Below are positions 31,001-43,305 of a DNA stretch of 64,000 nucleotides, piece by piece. Location: NCBI GenBank assembly GCA_025766275.1, contig JAFKAC010000020.1, positions 682,001 to 746,000 of the forward strand, in the 5' to 3' direction. Within the stretch, counting starts at the first letter, position 1. Each line of letters begins with the position of its first letter. Under the pieces are notes generated by a model. The model had not been told where the DNA came from. It worked only from the letters and a program-made list of their open reading frames with translations, and ran no database searches. A program made the position numbers and the translations under genes. This DNA is from Lactarius indigo (Eukaryota; Basidiomycota; Agaricomycetes; Russulales; Russulaceae).

Positions 31001-34000
31001 CTATTCCCGTAGCTGAGGCAGCCCCCTCTTACGACGAGGCTTTTGCACGTACGGTGCTCACATCTGTCGCTGAAGAGTCATCTACATCAGAACCATCTGC
31101 AGTGCCGCTTGTGGAAGAGTCTCGAACCACCGAGACAACTGCGGCCCTCGCATCCTCAGATCCTACTTTCGTCGATAGCCCCGCCAATGGTGCCGTTGAT
31201 GGGGTGGTTGTCACTTTAGCAACGGGCCCAGCGGAGACTCCCGAACCTACAGTCGAGGACCCAGTCGCAATCACCCCAGACGTGACCGATCCGGTCGCTG
31301 AATTCGCTTCCGTTGCGGAGGAACCCAAGTCCGCTATTCCATCTACCCTAGGACCCGTTTCCGCTGTTACTGAGGACCAGCCGATTTCTGCACTCAAGAC
31401 CGTGCCCGCTTCTGATGTTTCGGAACCTGTTACATCAACGTTCGAGGTGGCTGTCGCTTCTAACGTAGGTGAGGCGGGACCTATTGCACCTAGTAGTACA
31501 ACCGCTTCTCCCGCCAATATCGAAGACCTGTCTGCGGGAACGACAACGGACACCGCCCAGGAACAAACCGATGTAAGCGTCCGTGAGGAATCCCAAGCTG
31601 CGCAGCAACCTAAGGTCAAAGCATCTACTCCTGTGGCTGGGGAAGCTCCCTCTGCTGCCGATGCTGAGCAACCTACCTCTGTTTTAGAGGCGCCATTGGC
31701 CCCCGTCAACGAACCTTCGGCTTCAGATAAGGACGGAGTTGATGTTCCTCCCGTCGTAGTGGGTATCGCTGAGAGTACGATCCCAGTCAGTTATGCGCGT
31801 TCTGATATTTTTGGCTGACAGCCCTTACAGACCTCCCCGTCGCCGAAGCAAGTGTGGAAAGTAACATCCTCAAACCAACACCCGAAGCTCCAGAGCTTGT
31901 GACGAAGCCCGAGTTTGAGTCTTCAACAGCGGGACCGGAGACCGGGCCTGATGTTGTTCGTGATTCTGGGGAGCCTCCGCATACGAATGGTTCTGCACAG
32001 CACGCTATTGAGGAACCGACCACCACCGACGCGTCTGTCGGGTCCGCGATAGCACAGATAGACGAACCGGTTGTCAGTCAGCCTGCCGTTGAGGAATTTG
32101 TGGTAACACCTAAAGTAGACGACGTCGAAGAGCAATTGGCTACTACGAGCGAGCTTGAGTCCCTTGTCGAAGAAACCGCGGCACCCGCGCCTGAAGCAGT
32201 TCCCGTTGTCGAGGAGTCCATGCTTCCCACCGCTGTCAAGATTAACACACCACCCGGGGCTGAAAAGCCTGACCTCTTTACTGTGGACCCCACTGTCAAC
32301 ACAGGTGCTTCAACTGAGGTACCCACACTTGTGGTAGGGCCTGCCCCCACCGCCGATGCGACCACCCCTACTGCAGATATCCTTGTAGAAACACCAGCAC
32401 CTACGGCCGAGGAGCCCTTACCCTCGTCCCAGACGACTGTCGCCCCTGCAACTGCAGACGGTACCACCGAAACTTCGATCCCCGCCCCTGCAGAGAAGGA
32501 ACCTATACTCGTTATTGAGGCGGGGCCTGCTGCAGAGACGCTGATCGAGACTCTAACACCTGACATCGACGAACCCAAGCCCGCTCCTCAAACAGATGCC
32601 TTCACTGCGGAGATCCCTGTCGAAACAACGGCCGATGAACCAATTCATGTCGCTGAAGAGGTTACTCCTGTCGCCGAAATCCCAGTAGAGTCCCCACCTG
32701 AGACCGGGGAACTCGACACCACCCCCCAAGCGTCTGCTTCTGTAGGTGAAGAGGCCCCTATTGGAATTCCTGTAGCCGCGATCGAGGGGCCAAATCCTGC
32801 TGCTGAGGCAGCTACCCTCTCTTCAGGGACTATCGTAGAGACCCAGGCTGCAACAACCGATGAACCTACTCCTGTTTCTCAAGTCTCCATCCCTGCGGAT
32901 GCTGGTGCTCTTGTCGGAATTCCGGAACCCACGGCGGAGCATCTAGTTCCCGTCAATGAGGAAGTCATACAAGCTGCGACCACCCCCTTAGAGACACCGG
33001 CGCTTGTTAGGGAGGAAGCTCCTCTTGCGGAAGAAGCAATTCCTGTAGTTAAGGTTCCTGTTGATACCCCAGTATCTCAGGTCGAACAAATAATTCCCGT
33101 CACTGACGAGGCTGCGCACGCTGCTGAGACCCCCGCAGAGATCCGGGCACCAACGGCTGAAGAACCCGACCACGTTTTTCAACCAGCTGCACCCATTGCT
33201 GCAGAGCCCGAGGAACCAACTCCAGTAACTGAGGAGACCGCATCTGTTACAGACACCCACACAGAGAACCTAACACATGTAGTCGAGGAACCCAACCTTA
33301 CTCCACAAGCGGTTCTCCCTGTGGAGCCCACTACCGAAACCCCGGTACCTGTAGTCGAGGAACAGACTCTTGCCACCGAGGCGGCGTCTAATGCAGATAC
33401 TCCAGCAGAGACCCTGGCAGTCGGAGCCGAGCCAATCCCCACTGTCATTGAGGCTCCTGTCCATATCCATGCACCTGAGCTATCGGAACTTGCCTCCGCC
33501 CTGGAAACGGCCTCTCACGCAGAGGCTCCACCGCCAGTCACAGAGGCCTCCTCGGAACCCATTGACGATGCCGCAGAAACATCCTCAGATACCGCATCAC
33601 CGGCGGCAGAAGAATCTACTCCCCCAGTTCCAGAGGAGACCGCACCCGTTACCGCCGAAACTATCCCAAACGTGGACGTAGCGCCCATGGCTGAGGACCC
33701 TCCTCCCATGGCCGCTGACACCCCTTCCGAAGTCCCAGCGCCGGTGGCCGATGAGCCTGCTCCCACTCTTGAACAGTCTGTATCATCCGTTGTCGAGATC
33801 CTAGCACCTGTACCCGAAAAACCGACACCGGTCCCTGAGGAGGCCGTACCTGCTGTTGTCGAACACTCAGCAGAAACATCGGAACCGGTGGTTGAGGGAT
33901 CTACTATCACTAAGCAATCCACGCTCGCTACGATCGAAATACCGGCGCCCGCAATTGAGGAATCTACTCTTACCACCAATTTACCCCTTGCAGCTGACAG

Positions 34001-34520
34001 GCCTGCGGAAACCCCAGCCCCGGTGTCAGGAGAGCCCGTTCCCGAGGAGAGTGTACCCGAGGCTTCACCCCTTACACCGGACGCCGAGGAGCAACCACTT
34101 TCCCAGAAAGGGTCCGCAGCACGTTCGACAGAAGAACAAGCTCCACCTGCCGAAGAGCATGTGTCCGATCAACCCGAGACCGTTGTTGAAGAACAACTTC
34201 AAGTTCAAGTGACGGAGCAGGTGGTGCAGGAGCCTGTATCTCACGTCGACGGAGAGGTCCCGCCAGCCACAGAAGAGGTGCCAGTCATGCAAGAATCCGA
34301 AAGTGTACCCGGTGCAGAGATCGTTACCACTCCAGAAGTAGACGCCCCCATTGAGGCGCCAGTGTCTAATGGGACTGGTAAGGCGAAGTCTTTTGTTCTG
34401 CCATGAGCATCTCTTTGGTTCTTACGTCGATCATTGTAACAAGGACACGAACCCGAACAGAAACTTGAGACCGAGCTTGACCCCGCCGTCCCTGATGAAA
34501 AGTTGGACGGCGCTGCGTAG
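28091..34520 (+). CDS. MSB1: Msb1/Mug8-domain protein with giant disordered repeat tail (2,063 aa)
   Basis: Five exons (28091-28550, 28603-29173, 29226-31762, 31831-34377, 34444-34520) join in phase to exactly 6,192 nt. Residues about 110-480 carry the Msb1/Mug8 domain, a RhoGAP-like fold linked to polarity and cell-wall signalling in yeasts (FALLDEAAIGERRLSPHETL; GIMHPHWHSASQEVQHRLIS; ARSPHDVGAVLRWGLRHLK; WYNTFAAAERTGSFPSDAF; LLTAEHSPEGDDWATFYDRW; ARVKLNEAFVDFWADALFDP). After about residue 700 the protein is almost only Pro, Glu, Thr, Val and Ala in loosely repeated units such as EEPTPV and ETPAPTAEE. The acidic final exon ends LDPAVPDEKLDGAA. The tail is much longer than in the yeast proteins I know. 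A shorter form ending at 34406 is possible if the last intron is retained. Confidence 0.88.
30700..34400 (+). repeat. Degenerate coding repeat array (Pro/Glu/Thr/Val/Ala)
   Basis: Coding sequence for some 1,200 residues built from variations of EEPxPVxETPVETPAP-like units of about 12-20 residues. Exact copies are rare, so the array is old or diverged. The only Cys/Trp-free, low-hydrophobicity block of this size in the window; it should be intrinsically disordered. Confidence 0.8.
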
Positions 34521-35153
34521 CCAAGCTTGTCGCTGACCTCCCTCCATATACCCAGTTGGCCGATATGACACCTCACATATACTTTTCTTCTTGATTTGTC
34601 CCTCTCTCTCTTTTCAACAGGCCCTTGTATTTCGTACGGAAGCAGATATTTGTATATACCTTCCCCTTGCATCAGTTGTTGTCACAAGCGCATATGCACA
34701 CCACACACTGCCCTACACAAGTTGTCTTGCCTCACCTATTACTTCTCCGCGCCTTTCTCGCGGCCCCTTGCATTATCCTACTAGTCCACATCCGCGTTGT
34801 GTTTTTTACTGTTCTTCGCGATTCCACTCACTCTATTCAACAATTCCTTCTCAACTTTCAAACACTTCCTTCTCTTACTTCATCGGCACCCTCTGTCCTA
34901 CTCTTCCTCATTATGCGACCACCTTTGTACCGTTGTTGAGTCCCAACCCTAGTGTCCTTTCATTTCCGCCCGTGCGTGCGCAGAAGGTTGTTAAACAAGG
35001 CAAGCTGAAGCGATTTATTGTTGTGTATCTCCGAGATCACGTTAGGCCACAAACACTTTCTGGTGAGCACATAAGGATACCAGATATAAAGAGTCCATAA
35101 GATTCTATCACTGTACAGTTATCTAGCACGTTCAGATCGACATTTTCTTTACT
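34521..35153. other. Convergent 3' spacer of MSB1 and glycogen phosphorylase
   Basis: 633 bp, pyrimidine-rich on the plus strand. A 169-codon frame (34591-35100) is composed of Ser/Leu/Cys/Tyr from CT-rich DNA and looks like 3' untranslated sequence, not a gene. Confidence 0.5.
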
Positions 35154-38100
35154 TTACAGCTTGATACTCTCGATGTTCCAGTATTCCTGCGCATAATCTT
35201 GGATGGCACGATCAGAGCTGAACTTGCCCATCTATCCCCGTGTGGTTAGATCAACCTTTTCACCTGCAGTAGTACAGACTCACCTTGGCTGTCGTCCGGA
35301 TGCTCTTCTTAATCCACTCAGCACGGTCCGCGTATGCCTCGTCGACCATCTCCAGCGAGCGAATGTCTGTGTAGATGAATAATCAGTTATTGCACCTACT
35401 CATACGACATTGTCATGTTAATTCTTACATGCGTCGAAATCGTCTGTCAAGATGTAGAAATCGCCTTGGCGAACGGTATTGAGTAACCTGTTCGTGACAC
35501 CGTGTCAACGCGATCCTTGTGCATGAGTTTAGGGAATACTCACGGCTCGTACACGCCATCGCCGCCAAATATTCCAGACGAGACAGTGTTGAGTACATGT
35601 GCAAGTGCTGGGCATTTCTGTTCAACTGGGATTGGGTGATATGTGTGCTGATACCGCAAATCCTCTACATCGGGCGTGAGATGCCCAAAGAAGACTATAC
35701 ATACAAAATTAGTACCGACAACTGAGACGGGCAACCATATGAGAAGGCAACTCACAGACATTATCCTCACCGACTTCTTCGGCGATCTCGATATTCGCGC
35801 CATCAACAGTGCCGACAAGCAGTCCACCATTGAGGCAGAACTTCATGTTAGATGTACCGGATGCCTCTGTACCGGCTGTTGAGATATGTTGCGAGATGTC
35901 CGAGGCTGGGATGAGAATTTCGGCAAGAGAAACGGAATAGTCCGGCAGGAAGAAAAGTGAGAGATATTTGTTCGTGTCCAGGTCGGAGTTTATGACTCGG
36001 GCGACATTCACGATGAGTCGAATCGTCTGCAAGGTCATGAATCCGCTGCTCGTCGGAGGCACGGTCGAGCGTCACTCACGAGCTTGGCAATGTAATCTGA
36101 ATAACCAACGATCAACAGACGGCTAGGTGGACAAGAAAGAAAGAGACACACATCCAGGGGCGGCTTTTCCAGCAAAGAACACTACCTTTTTTACGACTTT
36201 CTTGCGCTCCTCTGGGGTCATATTCTTGATCAACAGGTACCTCTGCGCATGGTGTATAAAAACCTTCCTGCCTCCTCAGAATGTGAGACACATACGTGAA
36301 TAACACCGAGGATATTGAGTGTTTGGCGCTTGTACTCATGTAGTCGCTTGATCTGGACGTCAAACATAGCGTCGGCGTCAACCTTGACGCCTAGCTGACG
36401 TTCCACAAACAACGCAAGGCGCTCCTTGTTCTGATGCTTAACGGCTGCCCAGCGATCTTGGAACTTCGGGTCGTCGGCATGTGCGAGTAATCCCTCAAGC
36501 TTGGTCAAATCCTTCAGCCATACAACACGATCAAGCTTGAGCGTCTCCGTGATGAGGGCCGACAGCGCCGGGTTGCACTGTACATCAGGTCGTTGTAATC
36601 AAGAACGGAACGAACAGGTATATGAGCTAGAAGAGTACCTGGTCGAGCCACCTCCGGGGCGTAACTAAAGAGATACAGGTTAGTCATTGGGCCATCTATG
36701 TTATGTCAACGTGCCACGTACTTCCGTTTGTGACATTTCCAAATTTGCTTTTCCCATAGAACTCGACAAAATCTGGGAAGAGGTTTTTCTTCACCAGGTC
36801 GGAGTGGAGCTCAGCGACGCCGTTGACCTTCTTGCTGCCGACGACAGCGAGATTGGCCATGCGGACCTGCTTGGGGAAGCCCTCTACGCGGTTGTATGTT
36901 ACTCACGATGATACCAAAACAAGTGACGAGAGAGACCTTCTATGAGCGACAAACGTGAAAGTCTATCACGATCTCCGGGGAACTTCTTCTCGACAGCTAG
37001 TAAGGAAATAAGCACGTGTAGGGAGCAAACAATGATGTGCATACATTGAAGGAAGAGCCTTTGCACAGGTGCTTGCTGTTAGATGATATTCTAATAGAGG
37101 TTAATGAACGCACATGTTCTTTGGAGTTGTAACGTTAGAAGAAGTCTTATACGAAATAAAAGTGACCCACTATGTCAAAAATAATTTGCATGTGCCTTGG
37201 GAGAAGATGCTCCATGAGCGAAACCGGCCACTTCTCAAGAGCCTCCTGCACTACAGTTAGCTCCTGCCTGAAGGGGAGGGCCAACATGGCAAGACGCACA
37301 GGAAGTACTGTGTGATTTGTGAAAAAGAACGTGTTGGTCACGATCGACCATGCGTTATCCCAGGTAAGTTCTTCTTCGTCGAGAAGGATTCGCATAAGCT
37401 CGACGATGGCCAATGTTGGATGAGTCTATTCGTCGTCAGAGGGTACATCTCATCAAAAATCATCAGGTGCCCACATCATTGAGCTGGATTGCGTTATCTG
37501 TACGTGCGAAATCATCAGTGATACGAGTTCACCTTAAGCACGAATAAACGGCATACATTCTGCAAATTCCGAGATAGGTTTCTCGAGATTCTTGAAGCGA
37601 CGCATCATATCCGCAAGACTCGCAGCGGTCCAGAAATACTGTTGCTTGAGGCGCAGCTCCTTCCCAACTATCACCTGTCAGTGCCTGTACAACGCAGAAC
37701 ATAGGGTATAGCATACACGAAGTATGGTCGTTCGGATAGAGCACGGATGTGATTGCGGCTGCTGAGTTAGATGCCTCCACCGCGCGTTCATAATTGCCGG
37801 CTACGGCGATAAATTATAGCGCAATGCATCAAGCATTGAAACACGGGCATCGACGTACCGTTGAAGCTCTGAAGGTCGAACCCACGCTTTGGCTTGCTCT
37901 CCCAGAGGCGGAGGTTATTTGTGCTCTTGGTACCGTAGCCGGGAATCATGACGTCATATGCAACGGCAAGCACCTCCTGTCCACCGCTCCACGTCGCACG
38001 ACCAGTGCCCTCGCTCCATCGCTGGGCATGCCCATAAAATCTGACCTCGTAGGTCACATCAAGACGTGGAAGCTCCCATGGGTTTTGGTGATCGAGCCAG

Positions 38101-39086
38101 GGATCCGGCGCTTCGAGTTGTGTGCCGTCGTCGCTCTTAATGAGCTGTTGGAAGATGCCGTACTTGTAACGTAGGCCATAACCCCACACGGGCAACTCCT
38201 GTGTTGCAGACGAGTCCAGATAGCATGCAGCGAGGCGACCGAGGCCGCCATTGCCGAGTGCGGCGTCGCGCTCCTGTACGAGGACATCCTCAAGGCCGAA
38301 ACCAAGAGAGGAGAGGGAAGAAGAATAGTTGTCGAGAAGACCAAGGTTAAGAAGGGCATTGGAGAGGGTACGACCCATAAGGAACTCGAGGGAGAGGTAG
38401 TAGGCGCGCTTAGGAGACTTGCGCGTGTATTCGACTTGGGTCGCGTTCCAATTCACCTGGGTTAAGGAATGTCAGCTTCAAACGCATCAAGAATCGCGTA
38501 TAGTGCATGGTGCGACGGTCAGGACAAAAGAGCTACGTGAGTGAAACGACGAATAGGATCTGGGTAAGAACAAAAAGGATGTGGACGTCGGGAATTGCGT
38601 ATTTAGAGAGAGATTCGAGCCACAATCCTGGGACCCAATGCGAAGGTAGGACTGACGATTAGGTTATCACGAACGGACAGAGCCGCAGCCTGATAGGCGC
38701 CAAAGTCATCGATATTATAAGGAGCCCGACCAAGTGATGTCTGAACATGGTTCACGACAGATTTTGTGATCGCAGGTACCTCTGTGGTGGTATCAGTCGC
38801 ACGGTGAACGATACAAGCAGTAGAGCGGAAGGGGTTACCCGCGTGGATGTCGCGCAGGGCAGCTTTCCAGGACTTCTCGTCACCCCTCGGCCATTTTTCT
38901 TGACCTTTCTCGTCGACTTCGGGGAAGTCACCTGTAAGAAAGTGCCGGGGTTGTACCCCTCGTTGGTTCAAAGGACGGGATATGGAGGTAATGACTACCT
39001 GTGAGAGAGCGAACGTGCCTCCTCTTCGCACGGGGACCAGCGAGGGGGGGTTTGCCTATAGTGCCAACTTCAAATGTAGAAGTCAT
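35154..39086 (-). CDS. GPH1: Glycogen phosphorylase (GT35), multi-exon
   Basis: Releases glucose 1-phosphate from glycogen in the cytosol, with pyridoxal phosphate as cofactor. From ATG at 39086 ([15 protein letters not shown]) the exons cover [21 protein letters not shown] N-terminal sequence, [52 protein letters not shown], the tower/active-site part ([40 protein letters not shown]), [22 protein letters not shown]-type [20 protein letters not shown], and the PLP site [16 protein letters not shown] with its lysine. It ends [11 protein letters not shown]. Overall length is in the normal range of about 850 residues. The gene is cut by many short introns, and one exon (36080-36096) is only 17 nt. 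The active-site lysine and glycogen-binding landmarks appear intact. Confidence 0.93.
36080..36096 (-). other. 17-nt microexon of glycogen phosphorylase
   Basis: ATTACATTGCCAAGCTC on the minus strand lies between ATTCAG and GTGAGT. With the T left by the preceding exon it encodes YYIAKL, an invariant-looking part of the family (PGYYIAKL). Skipping it would shift the frame. Confidence 0.8.
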
Positions 39087-39726
39087 GGTCGAAGGAGCAG
39101 CCGAGCTCGAGTAGGACGGCGATGAATAGGATAGGAAAGGGGTCACGACGAACAAAAAGTAGAGAAAGAACGGTGGGACTTATATGCGCTGTCGATGTGA
39201 CGTCAGTCGTATCGGATTCGAGTCGAGAATCACCGTTGAATGGAGAACGTTTCCTTACTCCGTACCCACTGTTCTTTCCTGCATTTCCTTTACGTTTTTA
39301 TCTCCTTTTTTCCTCGCCACGGCCAGTCTAGTCGGTTCGCGATTCGTTCGTTCCGAAACTTCCCGCGCCTAGTTCTCAGCATCTTTACTTGACGAGCGCT
39401 CGATCCTTCGGTGTTGCCGCCGCCGCACAACGCTATCTGATCATACCTATATCTATTTGGAGAGGAGCTGTTTCCGCCACTTGCTTGTTTAAGGTCTTCG
39501 GTCACCACCACCGAAGTTTTTCTTACCATATGTATGCAACTTCTTCAGGCCGAAGTCGATAATGCCAGCAAAAGATCACTGACAAGGCACCCTCTTGGAA
39601 GTCCAAAGCCAGGCTAGGCTAGGCTAGACTCATTTCTGGATTTATGGTGACAATTCGCCACGAATTTCCGAACAATCCGCGGGCGCGAAACATGAACCCA
39701 ATCAATCGGTATCCGAGCTCCCCTCA
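39087..39726. promoter_or_regulatory. Promoter region of glycogen phosphorylase
   Basis: 640 bp between two minus-strand genes. A CT-rich tract near 39260-39320 and a triple tandem repeat (aggct)3-like piece, AGGCTAGGCTAGGCT, near 39610 are seen. No coding region. Confidence 0.45.
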
Positions 39727-40536
39727 TTACTGTTCCTTGGCTTTCGCTCTCTTCCCTAATTCCCGTGCTGCCACGTCGATCGACGAGGATATGTCCTTTC
39801 CAAGCTTGAATACGATCAAGGTTGGCACGACAATCCAAAACCTGGCGATTGTCAAGGTTGTTAGCTGGCTGCCCTTCTATTGAGGAAGCTAATATGTGAC
39901 TCACCCACTAGGAATTATGTAATAGACGATCCACGTCTTGAGATCGTTGTGACCAGTTGCACAATAATTGCAGTAATATTCCTGAGCCCAATATAGTACC
40001 GTTTTAGACAACGTCATCGTCGCGCTTGCAAATCCGACAAGAGAAGCAGCCGGATACTTGGCGACGTGCGCAAGGTAAACGTAAAGGAGGTTGAGCGCAG
40101 TTTCGATGAGATTTAGAAAGGCTGCATCCAGACGACGACGACAAAGTCAGCACCTCGCGGTTGAGCGACGGTCGAAAACCTACATTGAGCGTTGGTGAAT
40201 CCATCGTTTTCTTGCAGAGCCTTGATGCCGTAGATCTGTCTTCCACCAGCCCAAATGTTACGGTCACAGTTAGCACCCGTACCCCGCACTCAGTTGAAGA
40301 GATGCGACGCACGTAATCAATCTCCTGATACAACCCATACGGTTCCCAGATCCAATGCAGGTCGCCTCCGACCATCGAGCGCGGCCTTCGATGACGAGCG
40401 ATCAGGCCGTCAGGCCCCGATGGTGACAGATATAGTTTAGTTCATACCTCATCAGACAATAGAAGGCATCCCATAAGACAACTGGCGTGGAGAGCAGGAA
40501 CCAGGCAGAAATCCAGGTGTACGTGTTGGGTGGCAT
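39727..40536 (-). CDS. Conserved fungal multi-pass membrane protein
   Basis: Start ATG 40536 (MPPNTYTWISAWFLLSTPVV), end KAKEQ with TAA at 39727. Segments in order: WFLLSTPVVLWDAFYCLMR (membrane 1), GGDLHWIWEPYGLYQEIDYV (acidic/aromatic loop), IKALQENDGFTNAQ, LNLIETALNLLYVYLAHV and AASLVGFASATMTLSKTVLY (membrane 2-3), EYYCNYCATGHNDLKTWIVY, then a last span with PTLIVFKLG and a basic tail. Four to five spans and the pattern of Trp/Glu/Asp in the first loop remind me of EXPERA/emopamil-binding-like proteins, but I cannot assign it firmly. Homologues with the same arrangement are, as I recall, common in Agaricomycetes without known function. It is divergent from the BTB gene. Confidence 0.7.
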
Positions 40537-40967
40537 GACAGGTCGGGGGTGAATATCACGAGCAAGTGGTGATGGATGCGGTGTGCAACATCACGAGGGG
40601 TCGCCATGACTCTGATGTGTACCGCTTTTCGGGGTCTCGTGATGTGAGTTGCCAGTCGCGTCCATGCAAAGGCTGAATGACAGCCCATATATAGCAACCC
40701 GTTCATGACGGCATCTTAGACCGTCCCTCTCGGATCCCAGCTCGGAGCCTGTGCTCTTGCTTCTCACATGACCTCTTTGAGTCTCTCAGGAAAGGAGGCG
40801 GGATGAAGAAGCTGTGTGTAATATTAAACAAATGTGACCAGGTCAGGTCTTCCATGAAAATCAGATGCTTCATGTCACTGGTAGCACTGTCTCTTTAAAA
40901 AGCGTTCTCTTTCTTTCCTCAACATCCGTTCACCTTTGACTTCTTTACCTGCCTACATCCAAACGAT
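40537..40967. promoter_or_regulatory. 431-bp divergent promoter, membrane protein / BTB gene
   Basis: Between divergent start codons. A CTTTAAAAAG box lies near 40893, about 70 bp before the BTB ATG. Nothing else stands out. Confidence 0.4.
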
Positions 40968-42000
40968 ATGCCTTCTTCTCGCAGCATCCTCCGTCGTTCA
41001 CCATACCTCGGCCTCGTCTGCCCCTCATACAAACCATTCTGGTATGACGATGGCGACCTCCTCCTTATCGTGAAGGACCACGTATTCAGGCTCAGGCGTG
41101 CAACGTTGTTCTGCTCTGAAGTCTTTCGAGATATGTTCACCTTTGCGCATCCGAGCCCAGAGGAATCATTCGAAGATTGCACGGTCGTCCATGTGACGGA
41201 TGAGCCAGAAGATTGGATGGTACTACTCCAATGCCTGGATGACTCCCAGTAAGTACCAACATTTCGTTCCTTTCGGAAAAAAAGGATACTAATCAACCGG
41301 AACTTCCGTGTCGGCGTCTCTTAGTGGCAATTTCTGGGAGAAAGACGAGCCGACCTATGACATGCTTGCCAGCATACTTCGCCTCGCTACCAAATACGAG
41401 ATTCCGAAGGTGCGCACATGTACTATCGCAAAGCTCCACGAACTCTGGCCATTGCCCGCGAGCCTCGAGACCATGGACACGCGCGCGTTCTCTCCTCACC
41501 GTGCGGGTACGTGAAACATCACTTGATTACGCTCTTGCTTCATGGCTAACGTCATATCACAACCGTCACCCAAACTAGACGCTGTGGCGCTCGCACGGCA
41601 ATGTGACTTGCCCGAGATCCTCCCGGCTATCTTTTATTCCCTCGCCGTGGATTACACACATTCAGGAGGGCGCGTGCTCCCCGGGAGACTGAGCGAGCCG
41701 GTCGATCAACGACGCCTCATTGTCGGCGCCGCGCGTCTCGACGCATTCTTTGCGAACGCACTACAGCGTGCGCAAGCGCTTGGTTGTTGCGCGGGGTGTC
41801 GGGCGTGCATCCGCGAGCGTTGGAAGACGCTACTTGGTGGCGCGTGGACCTTGCGCGCGATGTACTGGCAGTGGGCAGAGGTCGCTGATGAGAAGGCATG
41901 GGATGGGCTTTGCATGGACTGCTTCTGCTCGTATGAGAGCTTTTTGGAGATGACTCGGACCCACTTGCGTGATGCGATACCCGGATTTTTTGGTCTTTGA
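40968..42000 (+). CDS. BTB/POZ domain protein of the basidiomycete-expanded type, with Cys-rich C-terminus
   Basis: Three exons joined across introns after DDS and after SPHRA. The BTB/POZ fold occupies residues about 20-130: FWYDDGDLLLIVKDHVFRLR, FCSEVFRDMFTFAH, VVHVTDEPEDWMVLLQCLDD, then YDMLASILRLATKYEIPKVR. BTB proteins dimerise and often bind Cullin-3, so a substrate-adaptor role is possible; this is inference. The C-terminal part has a cluster CCAGCRACIRERW and, about 40 residues later, LCMDCFCSYESF, which could bind zinc. Such BTB genes are numerous in Agaricomycetes, and this one looks complete from ATG at 40968 to TGA at 42000. Confidence 0.85.
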
Positions 42001-42262
42001 TCTTTTATGTGCGGCTTGGACTTGACGTCCTACTATGATATACTGTATAATATAATTTCCCGATGGACACTCTGTACCCTTGTAATGGAACTGTATTACC
42101 AATGATGGACGCCTGCAGCTTTCCAGCGCACAAATGAGACAGAAAGTGCGACTCGGACGCGGCCAATGTCGTACCTAGCGGGAGCAATACGTTATTACGG
42201 TGGAATTTGCCGATCTTCGAGATTAGATCTGCTGTCACCACGCTCCATTGATTTGTACAGCA

Positions 42263-43200
42263 ATGTCAGCCTCAACAACGCCGGCGAACATCATTCAACA
42301 AGATGAAAAGAACCCTCGTGGGATCCCAAAAGCTCTCTTCATCGTGCGTTCGTCTGCCTACGTCGCCCCAAGCACCCCTGATCAACCTTTTCGCCTTTCC
42401 GCAGAACGACGTAGAGGAGTATGTAGGCGGTCCCGATGCGGCTGTCGAACGGGTACTGGCCGCGTTCCAAGACGTCCTAGCGTGCGTGTATCACGCCTTT
42501 CGATGCTCCTTTCTTGCTCTCATTCCGTGTGGCAATTGTTTTTTTTCTGCATCGCAGGAAATATCGCTACATGGACAGCAACCTGACACAGCGGAGACGT
42601 GGGCTCGAAGAGAAGATCCCAGAGATCAAAAAGACGCTGAGCATGGTCGAGTTTTTACGCGATCGACGGGTGCGCTTATCCATTCGTTCTTCCTCCAACG
42701 ATTGACTCTCCATTTCTCCAGGAGGGTAAAAAAGCGTCGACGGAGGGGGAGGAGGATGATGCTGATGACGATCTTGAGGACGATCTTGAGGGCGAAAATG
42801 GTGGCGATGAGAGCAAAAAGCCCGCGCCGATCAGAACAACGTTTGAACTGGCCGACACGCTCTACGCGGAGGCCGAGCTCGAAGAAACGGACACGGTGTT
42901 CTTGTGGCTTGGGGTACTGTCTCTTTCCCAGAACTCACTCACTCCGATTTCCATTTTTATTTTTTATTTACGCAGGCGAACGTTATGTTATCGTACAAAA
43001 TACCCGCGGCAATAGAACTCCTCAAGTCCAAACTCGGAGCGGCAGACACGAGTCTGAGCAACACGATCGAGGATCTCGAGTTCATCCGCGAACAGATGAC
43101 CGTGATGGAGGTAAACACCGCGCGTGTGTATAATTGGGATGTAAAACGAAGAAGAGAGAAAAGAGAGAAGGAGCGCGTGGTTGAGGCGGTCGAGACGTAG
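42263..43200 (+). CDS. PAC10: Prefoldin subunit 3 (Pac10/Gim2/VBP1) with acidic insert
   Basis: Alpha-class subunit of the hexameric prefoldin chaperone that delivers actin and tubulin to CCT. Exons: MSASTTPANIIQQDEKNPRG..., NDVEEYVGGPDAAVERVLAA, KYRYMDSNLTQRRRGLEEKI PEIKKTLSMVEFL, EGKKAS..., ANVMLSYKIPAAIELLKSKL and NTIEDLEFIREQMTVMEVNT, all joined by good GT-AG introns. The two coiled-coil helices with the beta hairpin (TFELADTLYAEAELEETDTV) between them are intact. Between helix 1 and the hairpin there is a strongly acidic insert of about 30 residues (EGEEDDADDDLEDDLEGEN), longer than the linker I expect. The C-terminus is basic (VKRRREKREKERVV). Convergent with MRD1, 105 bp apart. Confidence 0.92.
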
Positions 43201-43305
43201 GGTTACCTCAGGCCTGTATAATTTGATTGGTACATACTATATGAAAAGACAAAGGTGGAGGTTCTCTGACGTCAAAAGATAAAGTCGTGTGAGTGTAGAA
43301 GAGAA

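Noticed and set aside
34591..35100. 169-codon plus-strand ORF after MSB1
   Set aside because: CT-rich DNA giving Ser/Leu/Cys/Tyr runs; reads as a 3' untranslated region.
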